Positions 41,141 through 48,920 of a stretch of 60,588 nucleotides of DNA are shown one piece after another. The DNA lies in contig WJKM01000011.1 in assembly GCA_014729085.1 (NCBI GenBank), forward strand, positions 110,264-170,851, given 5' to 3'. Source of the stretch: Candidatus Dojkabacteria bacterium (GTDB lineage Bacteria > Patescibacteriota > Dojkabacteria > B142 > WJKM01). How positions within the stretch are numbered: position 1 is the first letter of the stretch; every line of letters begins with the position of its first letter. The notes below the pieces were generated by a model. The model was not told where the DNA came from, did no database searches, and saw nothing but the letters and a program-made list of their open reading frames with translations. Position numbers and translations under genes: made by a program.

Positions 41141-42654
41141 AATACTTCATATACTGCAGGAAAAGTACAGAGAGTGACGAGAGACAAGCTTTATCTTTAC
41201 CAGCCCAACAAAGGGAATTAAAACAGCTAGCCATAAAAGAAAATCTGAATATTGTAGAGACTTTCCAGGAATCAAAATCAGCTAGAATACCAGGTAAAAG
41301 AACAATCTTTAAAGAGATGTTAAACAGAATCAAAAAAGGTGAAGCCGAGGGGATAATCTGCTGGGCTCTAAATAGATTATCTAGAAATTGGGAAGAAGGT
41401 GGGGAAATAATGCAACTTCTAACAGAAAACACTATTAAAGAAATTATCACACCAGATAAAAAAATAACTCGAGATAATACGAACGACATTGTTCTCGGAG
41501 TTGAGTTTGGACAGTCTTCTCAGTATTCCAAAGAACTCAGCAAAAATATTAAACGAGGCTTTAGAGAAAAATATGTCCGTGGACAATACCCTTTCCGAGC
41601 TCCTAATTTTTACCAGAATGTTGGAATAAGCAAATTTGACAAAAATATTGCTCCAAATCCAGATAATTCAGAATACTTTAAACCGTGGGTAAACTACATA
41701 ATCAAAGAAAAAGCAAGCCTGAGGCAAGCTTGTGAGTGGCTAAATAAACGAGGTGTAAAGACTAACAAAGGAAAAGATTTTCAAACTAGCACGGTCCACA
41801 GAATGCTTAAAAATCCAGTTTACTGCGGAGTATTACAATTTGGAGATTATCCCAGAAAACAGGGAACCTGGGAGGCTCTAATCTGTAAAAAGAAATTTAG
41901 AAAACTCCAAGATGTGTTAAGTATCAGAAGAAAGCCTCAATTTTATTCTCACTCTACAGCTTACAAAGGGCTTGTTATGTGTGCTCATTGCGGATGTTCT
42001 ATTACATGCACTCATAAAGTCAAAAACGGTAAAAGCTATATTTACTATCACTGTACAAAAAGACGCGGTAAATGCCCACAACCATATATCAAGGAAAGTG
42101 AACTTGAAGACCAGTTTTATGAGCATATATCTAAATTACAATTTGAAGATGGCTTTCTAGAAGAATGCAGGGAAAAATTGCAAACCATTGCTAAAAACGA
42201 GACTAAGGACCACAGAGAACGAAAGAGAAATTTTGAAAAGCATAAAGATGAGCTGGACCAAATGACAAATGAACTGATAGACATGAGGCTGAAAAAACAG
42301 ATAACTCAAGATGCCTTTGAGACTAAAAAATTAAAGCTGGATAAAGAAAAAGAAAAATTAAACGAGGTATACATTGATAATGATTTTAATCAAAAAAACT
42401 GGGTAGATAATCTAATGAATTTTTTTGAAGTCTGCGTATATGCTGAAATGATCTTTGATAATGGGAGTATTGAATGTCGTAGAGAACTTGTAAGAGTACT
42501 CGGTAAGAACTTAACTCTTGAAAATGGTGTATTGCGTTGGAAATTTAGAATGCCATGGAAATTAATGGTTTATGGGGAAAATCACGAAAAGTGTCCAAAA
42601 TGGTGGAGATGGCGGGAATCGAACCCGCGTCCAATGGAATTACTAGAAGGCTAG
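41137..42654 (+). CDS. large serine recombinase (integrase)
   Basis: About 505 aa. The N-terminal resolvase domain starts MKYFIYCRKSTESDERQ with the nucleophile S10, and continues with the helix NRLSRNWEEGGE. The recombinase domain (about 160-260, with TSTVHRMLKNPVYCGVL) and a zinc ribbon (CAHCG and a later HCTKRRGKC) follow, then a coiled coil (about 350-420, DELDQMTNELIDMRLKK). I chose ATG 41137 because the family begins there. The last 18 codons (RWRESNPRP and on) lie within the 3' end of the oppositely oriented tmRNA gene, so the original end was probably changed by integration. Confidence 0.92.
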   Translation: MKYFIYCRKSTESDERQALSLPAQQRELKQLAIKENLNIVETFQESKSARIPGKRTIFKEMLNRIKKGEAEGIICWALNRLSRNWEEGGEIMQLLTENTIKEIITPDKKITRDNTNDIVLGVEFGQSSQYSKELSKNIKRGFREKYVRGQYPFRAPNFYQNVGISKFDKNIAPNPDNSEYFKPWVNYIIKEKASLRQACEWLNKRGVKTNKGKDFQTSTVHRMLKNPVYCGVLQFGDYPRKQGTWEALICKKKFRKLQDVLSIRRKPQFYSHSTAYKGLVMCAHCGCSITCTHKVKNGKSYIYYHCTKRRGKCPQPYIKESELEDQFYEHISKLQFEDGFLEECREKLQTIAKNETKDHRERKRNFEKHKDELDQMTNELIDMRLKKQITQDAFETKKLKLDKEKEKLNEVYIDNDFNQKNWVDNLMNFFEVCVYAEMIFDNGSIECRRELVRVLGKNLTLENGVLRWKFRMPWKLMVYGENHEKCPKWWRWRESNPRPMELLEG

Positions 42655-43099
42655 TTTCCACAAGTTTGGTTTATTTTGCTTTTAAGGTCAGCTTATTATC
42701 AAAAATAAACAAAAAACAATAAGCTCCCAGTTTAGAAATACTTGGAGTTTTGTCCTAAACTAAAACAAAACTTTGCGCCTAATCTATTTAATGGACTTAG
42801 GATAACTCGATTAGGCCAGTTATTCCCAAAGTCTTCACAGAAGAGTCTTAAAAGACTAGCTTACTGCGAAAGCATATGCTGGCTGAGCGACAAGACCGGC
42901 AATTGAGTCTGAAAGAGCCATAAGGCCATTTCGGATCTTACCGAATGCGCTAGATAGCATAGCTACTAGTTTGTTTTTGCCAGTTAAATTTTGGCTTGAA
43001 CTTTGATAACGGAGTAAAGTTCGAGCCCCTGCTTTGCGGGGCAAATCTCCGACTTGCCAGCGAACTAGGGTATTTCCCTGTCGATGCCTGTGCATCCCC
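42601..43099 (-). ncRNA. ssrA: transfer-messenger RNA (tmRNA)
   Basis: On the minus strand the RNA begins GGGGATG and ends CATCTCC-A-CCA (42601); these pair as a 7-bp acceptor stem with one G-U. The T arm is GCGGG-TTCGATT-CCCGC, and the 5' region has the tmRNA-type GGCATCGACAGGG. The tag frame opens at GGC (42981) after TTTAACT and reads GKNKLVAML..., ending AYAFAVS before TAG at 42856-42858: 41 residues. A hairpin AGTCTTTTAAGACT follows the stop at once. At about 499 nt it is longer than usual (about 350-400 nt). It rescues stalled ribosomes and tags the product for proteolysis. The 3' end is the integration site of the neighbouring element. Confidence 0.92.
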
Positions 43100-43131
43100 C
43101 CCGTAAAATCATAGATTTAATTCCACGGGGG
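43098..43131 (-). promoter_or_regulatory. inverted repeat in the tmRNA 5' leader
   Basis: CCCCCGT at 43098-43104 pairs with ACGGGGG at 43125-43131 (20-nt spacer). On the transcript the leader copy can pair with the G-run that starts the mature tmRNA, so the acceptor strand may be masked before 5' processing. The promoter itself is not clear. Confidence 0.4.
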
Positions 43132-43221
43132 AAATATCGACATGGGTTGTAAAAGAGCAAATCTAACCTAATATAGTGTAGCATACAAACCTATAATAAT
43201 ACAACCAGATCATAAAATATA

Positions 43222-44094
43222 CTACTCTTCATTACTGTAATAAATACTACCCAAATCTGGATCTACATCGTCTCTCACACCATCACCGTCGCTGTCGTGG
43301 TTAAAAAATAGTGTAGGAAAACCCGTATGATATCCAAAAATTTCTTCTAAATCTGTCATATTATCTGCATCACCGTCGATGTTTTTATGATTATTCCTTA
43401 CGATTGGTCTGAACACCTCTAAATCGTCGTTACCTTTTATAAAGTTTGCAAGAAAGACTCTCCTTAGTGCTTTTTATACACTATTGCTCAAACCATCACT
43501 ATCTGAATCTCGCTCATGCCCCCATAAAATACCATTCATTTCCGATATGAAATCTACAAATAATTGATTTCCATGATTCCCCTCAGGAAACAAAGCTTCG
43601 AAATAATTTTCGTATACTTCCATGTTCCTAACACTAGGATTCAGCCTATAAAGCTCTTGATATTGTTCATCAAATTCTACCCAGTCCATTAAACCGTCAC
43701 CATCGCTATCTAATTTTAAAGGATTGGAGCCGGCAAGTATCTCTTCCAAGTCACTAATCCCATCGCCATCGCTATCTGGATCTCTAACCTTAAGTCCTAA
43801 TAATCTCTCCATTCTGTTAGTTAAACCGTCACCATCTGAATCTCGATTAAAAGCCCCCTTAAACCAGCTGCTACTATGCATACCTGCATATTCAGCAAGA
43901 CCAACTCCCTGGTCTTCCAAATATGTCTCATAATTCCTCAATCTTAAACTTCCTAAATCTATCTGACTACCAGGATTAACTGGATCTTCTACTATCGTGG
44001 GATTAGAGAACAAATCTCTTTCACTAGCATCATCATAAAATTCTAAATTGGTATCGATAATACCTGTTAAATTTATATCTTGCTCTGGAGGCAT
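43222..44094 (-). pseudogene. calcium-binding DSDGDG-repeat protein gene with internal stop
   Basis: Two frames, 44094-43474 and 43473-43222, are in the same phase and separated only by a TAA at 43476-43474. Read through, the product is 290 residues with repeated thrombospondin-type-3-like Ca-binding loops (DSDGDGLTNRMERLLG, DSDGDGISDLEEILAG, DSDGDGLMDW, DSDSDGLSNSV, then NIDGDADNMTDLEE and DSDGDGVRDDVD). A GAA to TAA change would explain the break. There is no signal peptide. The longer 5' part (206 codons) may still be made; readthrough cannot be excluded. Confidence 0.75.
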
Positions 44095-44248
44095 AATAGT
44101 AAATAATAATATATAAGAATAAAATTCTCAGACGTATGATAAGTTAAAATATGGGCTATAAAATGAATTATATTACAAATATATCATTTGTTTCAACTAT
44201 ACAAATAAATGGAGAATATATAATGCGAAATTTTACAGTTTTTAATTC

Positions 44249-44644
44249 TTACTTTTTCTTTCTCTTTGCCGCTGCCAAACGTAGAACCATGTCAATATAC
44301 AAAGCAATCTTTTCGGGAGCAACTCCGACTTTAGGTGCCAATTCATTTGCAGTCTCACTTACTGATTTCGTCTTTCTATAGAGTTCAATCACTTCTTTCG
44401 AGAACTTACTAATCTTATTAATTTCTTCTTTTTTAAGCTTTGGTTTTTGAGCGCCTTCTGGGACATCATCCAGTCCTAATGAAGAAAGATATTGTATGGT
44501 ATTGGAAATAAAAAATATAGGAGCTAAGACCAAGGAAATAGTACCAGCCCAACCTATTAAATTGGGGGTATTAACCTTCCAATAAAGTTTTTTAATACAT
44601 GTTTTGCAATAATCCCCCTCAACGGTTTTACGATTTCTCATCAC
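44249..44644 (-). CDS. hypothetical single-pass membrane protein with Cys pair
   Basis: 131 aa. The N-terminus has CKTC (about 13-16) followed by KKLYWKVNTPNLIGWAGTIS, a membrane helix (about 31-55), and a C-terminal helical domain (about 75-125, ISKFSKEVIELYRKTKSVSE) ending in a basic tail. The pattern of a Cys pair plus the N-L-x-x-G-W-x-G-x-x-S helix occurs in small proteins of unknown role attached to zinc-ribbon genes. Function unknown. Confidence 0.65.
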   Translation of the reverse strand: MMRNRKTVEGDYCKTCIKKLYWKVNTPNLIGWAGTISLVLAPIFFISNTIQYLSSLGLDDVPEGAQKPKLKKEEINKISKFSKEVIELYRKTKSVSETANELAPKVGVAPEKIALYIDMVLRLAAAKRKKK

Positions 44645-44741
44645 TAAAATCCAATATTCTGTTCAAACTTAACATGTTTGGTTTGAGCTTTAACTCCGCA
44701 ATTTTGGCAAATCATAATATAAACAGTAAAAATTAGAACTA

Positions 44742-45239
44742 TTATATGTTTACAATATTCCCGATTGCTTCCCAATGTAAGAAGGTGTAAATAAGGAAGA
44801 ATAGCGAAAATACTGTTGTTATCTGCATTGTGATTTGTAAAATGAAAAATACTTTCTGATTACTAATATTTCCAAAAACTTTCTTAAATATTTTTAAATC
44901 ATCCCATAAAAATTGGTTGTGGGGATACATGGTAGGTTGATTAAACTGCTGCAGAAAATTATATAATGCCTCCCCTAAAGATCTCACAACCCAAAAAACA
45001 AGTGTTAATACGACTGCATACCTAAAGTCATCTAAAACCAAAACTAAATTAGCTGCAATTATATTGTAGAAAGAAAATACAAGCAGATCTTCCCAGACAA
45101 ATGCACCCAGAATTCCAGCCCACCACCAAATCCACCCGACTTTTTTACCGCTATTTCGTACTCTATAAAAAGATAGAGATACAAAGAGTATATTGATAAA
45201 TATCCATATAAATAAAAAGTATCTTAATAAAGGAATCAT
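44742..45239 (-). CDS. integral membrane protein of unknown function
   Basis: 165 aa with four predicted membrane helices (about 5-24, 35-60, 65-90 and 130-155). The loop between the last two carries HNQFLWDDLKIFKK. No known transporter or enzyme motif. It lies 110 nt upstream of no clear partner and is separated from comF by an AT-rich gap. Function unknown. Confidence 0.65.
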   Translation of the reverse strand: MIPLLRYFLFIWIFINILFVSLSFYRVRNSGKKVGWIWWWAGILGAFVWEDLLVFSFYNIIAANLVLVLDDFRYAVVLTLVFWVVRSLGEALYNFLQQFNQPTMYPHNQFLWDDLKIFKKVFGNISNQKVFFILQITMQITTVFSLFFLIYTFLHWEAIGNIVNI

Positions 45240-45349
45240 ATACTTGATTATAAAAATACAATAATTAAAGAATTATACCAAGATTAAATGAAATTGGGGA
45301 TTTGACCAAAAAAATACTTTACCAAAAGTAAATTTTTCTCTAATAATTT

Positions 45350-46081
45350 TTATGCCTGTGAAAATACCATAGCTTTTATTTCCTTCAATCCATCCTTCCT
45401 AAGTACTTTGGCACATTCTTCCAGAGTACTACCTGTTGTCATAACATCATCAACTAAAACAATTTTTGAACTTTTTGAGATAGAGTTATCCTTATGGATA
45501 ATAAAAGCATCAGTTAGATTGTGCACACGTTGCTGCCTTGTCATACCCACCTGGGTTTTTGTGTTTCTAACTCTTCGGATCAATTCTATAACTTGAGTAC
45601 TGATTCCATATTTTTTAATCTTAGAAGAAATTTCCAGGGCAATAAGTTCCGCCTGATTAAATCCCCTGACTCTTTTTTTCGCTCTGTGTAAAGGCACTGG
45701 AACTAAAATGGAATTCCTGAGTTTTGATATGTCAAGATTTTTTAACATTAAATCTGCAATTAAGCTCACAATATCATAATGATATTTATATTTAATTTCT
45801 TTGATTATTTCTTCCACAAGCTTAGAATATCGGACGCATGCTGAAACCTCATCCAAATTGGATTTAGGAATACAGTTTCGATGAATATTCAATCCGTTTA
45901 CTTTGCTAAAAACCTCATTTTTACAGACGTGGCAAATATTTTTATCCTGAAATTCTATGTACTTATTCATGCATCGTTGACACAAATAACTACAATACTT
46001 TCTGCAGTTAATACATTGTATCGGGAACAAAAAATCTAAACACCTCTCTTTTACTCCTTGTATTATCTTGTTTATCTTCAA
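45350..46081 (-). CDS. comF: ComF-family phosphoribosyltransferase-like protein
   Basis: 243 aa. A zinc-binding N-terminus with Cys pairs (CINC, CQRC, CHVC at about 23-54) precedes a PRTase fold with the PRPP loop IVLVDDVMTTGSTLEEC (about 207-223). The middle PVPLHRAKKRVRGFNQAELIA is the family signature. ComF assists DNA uptake in naturally competent bacteria, perhaps at the inner face of the membrane. The frame opens at a TTG; the sequence MKINKIIQ fits other ComF starts. No other competence gene is in the window. Confidence 0.93.
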   Translation of the reverse strand: MKINKIIQGVKERCLDFLFPIQCINCRKYCSYLCQRCMNKYIEFQDKNICHVCKNEVFSKVNGLNIHRNCIPKSNLDEVSACVRYSKLVEEIIKEIKYKYHYDIVSLIADLMLKNLDISKLRNSILVPVPLHRAKKRVRGFNQAELIALEISSKIKKYGISTQVIELIRRVRNTKTQVGMTRQQRVHNLTDAFIIHKDNSISKSSKIVLVDDVMTTGSTLEECAKVLRKDGLKEIKAMVFSQA

Positions 46082-46168
46082 AAATCACAGATTGCTGAAT
46101 TTAATTCTAATACAATCAGTTATATAGCAAATAACAAAATTCGTTTCATTGTGATGAGATACAAAAAC

Positions 46169-46852
46169 CTAGAACTGAAGTTCTTTAAGGGAAGAAATGG
46201 TTTGGAATTCGAGAGAATCTTGTTGTTGTTTTCTATCCAAGTAGATTGTAAAAAGTCCTACTTCTTTTGCGATTTTTAAAAAAATAACAGAATCATCTAT
46301 TAAAACACTCTCCTCCGGATTCATCCCAAATCTCTGGAGTGCCAAAACATATATTTCTGGATCACTCTTTGAAATTCCAAGAGTATGTGAGTTTAAAACT
46401 GTTTCAAAAATATTATAAAACCCAAGTCTTCTGCATTCTTGGATTCTAGATGGTAATCCTTCAGTAATAATTCCCAAACTATACTTACCACCTATATTCT
46501 CGAGGATACTTTTTACATCCGGATATAGCTCGAATTCTTGAGTTAGCCTTCTGTCCACCATAAAATTCACAAATTGGCCTAAATCTTTAATTTGAATAAA
46601 CTTAGCCATTTCGGTGTAGAACTTTTGGTGAACTTTCTTTTCCTCTTCTATATCTTTAATTACATTTTCCTTAGAATAAAAAAAGTAGTTTTTAATATTT
46701 TCTTTCTCAAACAGTTTAGCCTTTTGAATTTGTGCATTATTTAGTTTGAAATTGGACTGTAATACAGCCTTTGGAATATATCCACCAAGGGGTCCTGGAG
46801 ACAACGTCCCATCAAAATCAAAGAAAATTGCTTTATATTTGCTGATATCCAT
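46169..46852 (-). CDS. HAD-family hydrolase
   Basis: 227 aa. Motif I is FFDFDGTLSPG (nucleophile Asp near 12). Motif II is LGIITEG (Thr), motif III includes the Lys of GISKSDPEIY, and motif IV is VLIDDS. A helical cap (about 20-85) makes it a subclass I enzyme, phosphoglycolate-phosphatase- or epoxide-hydrolase-like. Substrate unknown; likely small phosphate esters. It is 87 nt upstream of comF on the same strand. Confidence 0.92.
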   Translation of the reverse strand: MDISKYKAIFFDFDGTLSPGPLGGYIPKAVLQSNFKLNNAQIQKAKLFEKENIKNYFFYSKENVIKDIEEEKKVHQKFYTEMAKFIQIKDLGQFVNFMVDRRLTQEFELYPDVKSILENIGGKYSLGIITEGLPSRIQECRRLGFYNIFETVLNSHTLGISKSDPEIYVLALQRFGMNPEESVLIDDSVIFLKIAKEVGLFTIYLDRKQQQDSLEFQTISSLKELQF

Positions 46853-47098
46853 GGTTGGTAAAAAATTTTTAGGAAACAGAGTTAAAATGTATTGTAATTA
46901 TACCCTTTCTGTCTCGTTTTCCATATTTAACGGAATACATGCTTTTAAAAACCCGAATATAGTCTTGAAATAACATTTGATTATATTTAGATGAGAGATC
47001 TGTACCGGAGCGATAATTGAAGTGTTATAGTTATTTTTAGTATCTCTAGAAACTTCATCTGCTTTCTATTTAGTACTCTTTGGTTACTTAAATCCATA

Positions 47099-47407
47099 CT
47101 ATAGATATACTGCCGTATGAGGCATGAAATAGCCATAATCAAGAACGTTTAAGAAAGGCATACCCTCATCTTTGGGTAACTGACGTAAGCGAAAGACATT
47201 TTCTTGATCACGTAATAAAGTACACAAAGGATTTTCGCTACAAAAATGTCCACAATGTCCGGTTTGTAGGTCAATATTAGGACATACGCTTGGGTCTTTG
47301 GCACCACTTTCATGTAGTAAGAAAGACCCAGGAGACTTTCGAAATTCCCTGAGGTGTCGTTGCGACCTAAGTCCAGGTGGTTTGCATTCTTGGATTTCTT
47401 GAGACAT
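47099..47407 (-). CDS. hypothetical Cys-rich protein, 102 aa
   Basis: Soluble, with seven Cys or so in the middle (VCPNIDLQTGHCGHFC, then LC). The spacing C-x9-C-x3-C with nearby His could hold a metal. The N-terminus is basic. No family recognised. It stands alone between the HAD gene and a 380-nt gap. Weakly comparable in size and Cys content to the protein at 27388, but I see no real sequence similarity. Confidence 0.5.
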   Translation of the reverse strand: MSQEIQECKPPGLRSQRHLREFRKSPGSFLLHESGAKDPSVCPNIDLQTGHCGHFCSENPLCTLLRDQENVFRLRQLPKDEGMPFLNVLDYGYFMPHTAVYL

Positions 47408-47789
47408 TTTTAGTAAATGAATAAATATCTTATAATATTATATACTAATAAATTGATCTAAACAAGATTCTAGCTCAAATATGAGCCCGAAAAAAGGTAA
47501 GTAAGTCTTCTGTATAAAGGTAGCGCTGGTATATAAATTATAACCTGTATACTTACGTACTAAGGAAAGACTGCAACTATAGGAAAAGTGTGTTCTGAAC
47601 TGCTAGAAAACCTTGAGTAAAATATCGTTCCGTAATTATTAATACTGAATTCGAAATTGCTCTTCTACCTCCTTATTCCCTAGTTATACCTGTGGAAGAA
47701 TTTTTATGTCAGCTCCCTCATATATATAATTACATAAATTAACACAGTTATCTGATAGAATTTTCCATGAGGGTTCTTTCTACTACTTA
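47408..47789. other. 382-nt gap without recognisable features
   Basis: No ORF with credible composition. A few short stem-loops, nothing that I can name. Confidence 0.4.
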
Positions 47790-48767
47790 TTAAGCTCCAT
47801 TGTAAATATGCTCAATCTCGTGAGAAATCTCTCTGCTTGTGCTCTTTTCATCTAACTGGCTTGTCTCAATTTCAATCAGAATATCACCTGTTCTATCTGT
47901 ATATTCTCGGATCTTTTGTCTTGTTTCTTCTTGAAGCCAATACAGAAAATCAACATCTAAACCTTCTTCAAAATCTCTACCACGTTGTCTTTTCCTCCAT
48001 TCTAGCTCCTCGGGCGAAGCTTCCAGGAAAAAAAACATTTTAGGAGGAACGTATCTATCGAATAAATCCTTTATGTCCTCTAATAAACCATATTCACGTT
48101 CGTCTATATTTCCATTCTCTTTGTGCATGTTTATAAAGACATCATCTCCAACAAAGTATGATCTGTCCATACATATTAATCCTTCTTCCTGCTTAAGTTT
48201 AGCAAGAGTTTCAAGCATTGCTTTAATTTTAGTAACTCGATAAAAAAGCTGGGCTCCGAATGCTGTTTCTTTTCTAACTTGAGCTTGATCCTCCTCAGAT
48301 CTATCGACATTCTCTATTGAAGCTGAAAGCCAAGGGTTAACCAAATCTTCTTGAATCACATGGAAATCATAGAAATTAAGAAGTCGTTTTATTGCACTTG
48401 TCTTGCCAACTGCAATCGTACCCTCAAAATTGATCATGAGTTTATTATCACTCCAGGCAGGTGCTATATACCTCGATAAATCATAAGCATCTAAAAGCCC
48501 TGTCAGTAAGTAGTCGATTTCATGCCTGGAAAGCGTCTCGGAGCCTTTCTCCAAACGTAGGTTCTCCCAACTTTCTTTTTGTTTATCCTTCCATTCATCA
48601 AAATTAACGCCCTCAGTGAACCAAATTTCTGTATTTAGCCCTGATACAAGATTGTCTAAGACGGGAACTAAGTTGTTACCTTTATAAACCTCCTGGTCGA
48701 AGGATGGAGGCGTTTCCAAAACTAAGGATTCTGCAGCCATAATTTGTCCAGATTCGCTTTCAAGCAT
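47790..48767 (-). CDS. deoxynucleoside kinase-like protein
   Basis: 325 aa. The kinase domain begins with a P-loop FEGTIAVGKTSAIKRLL (about 114-130), followed by QED, a DRS motif (CMDRSYFVGDDVF, about 199-211) and an Arg-rich lid (WRKRQRGRDFEEG, about 262-274). These fit the dNK/dGK family that phosphorylates deoxynucleosides for salvage. The first 110 residues form an extra N-terminal region with no motif I know. Useful to an organism that takes up nucleosides or DNA. Confidence 0.88.
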   Translation of the reverse strand: MLESESGQIMAAESLVLETPPSFDQEVYKGNNLVPVLDNLVSGLNTEIWFTEGVNFDEWKDKQKESWENLRLEKGSETLSRHEIDYLLTGLLDAYDLSRYIAPAWSDNKLMINFEGTIAVGKTSAIKRLLNFYDFHVIQEDLVNPWLSASIENVDRSEEDQAQVRKETAFGAQLFYRVTKIKAMLETLAKLKQEEGLICMDRSYFVGDDVFINMHKENGNIDEREYGLLEDIKDLFDRYVPPKMFFFLEASPEELEWRKRQRGRDFEEGLDVDFLYWLQEETRQKIREYTDRTGDILIEIETSQLDEKSTSREISHEIEHIYNGA

Positions 48768-48920
48768 AATAAATCCCGAAATCCAAATAATTTATAAATC
48801 TAACCAATGGGCAGAAATAGAGTTTTGAGTCATTAACTCATTTAGTTGGTATAAAATTATTTTAACAAAACCGCGTTTGAAGAAAAGGAAATTTTTCAAG
48901 TTATCTATAAATTTTCTGTT

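Larger units (their letters stand above)
38354..42654. mobile_element. integrative element in the 3' end of ssrA (left border uncertain)
   Basis: The right end is marked by the large serine recombinase gene, whose last codons read into the tmRNA 3' end. Gene content (TerS, unknown zinc-finger protein, small unknowns, SpoVG-like protein with SSB-type tail, recombinase) is phage-like but lacks structural genes. No long duplicated att sequence is visible, as expected for serine recombinases with very short crossover cores. The left end could lie further left, even beyond mcrBC. Confidence 0.5.

Noticed and set aside
42856-43095. 79-codon ORF antisense to the recombinase tail region
   Set aside because: It is the tmRNA itself read as a frame; only the last 41 codons (the tag) are meaningful.
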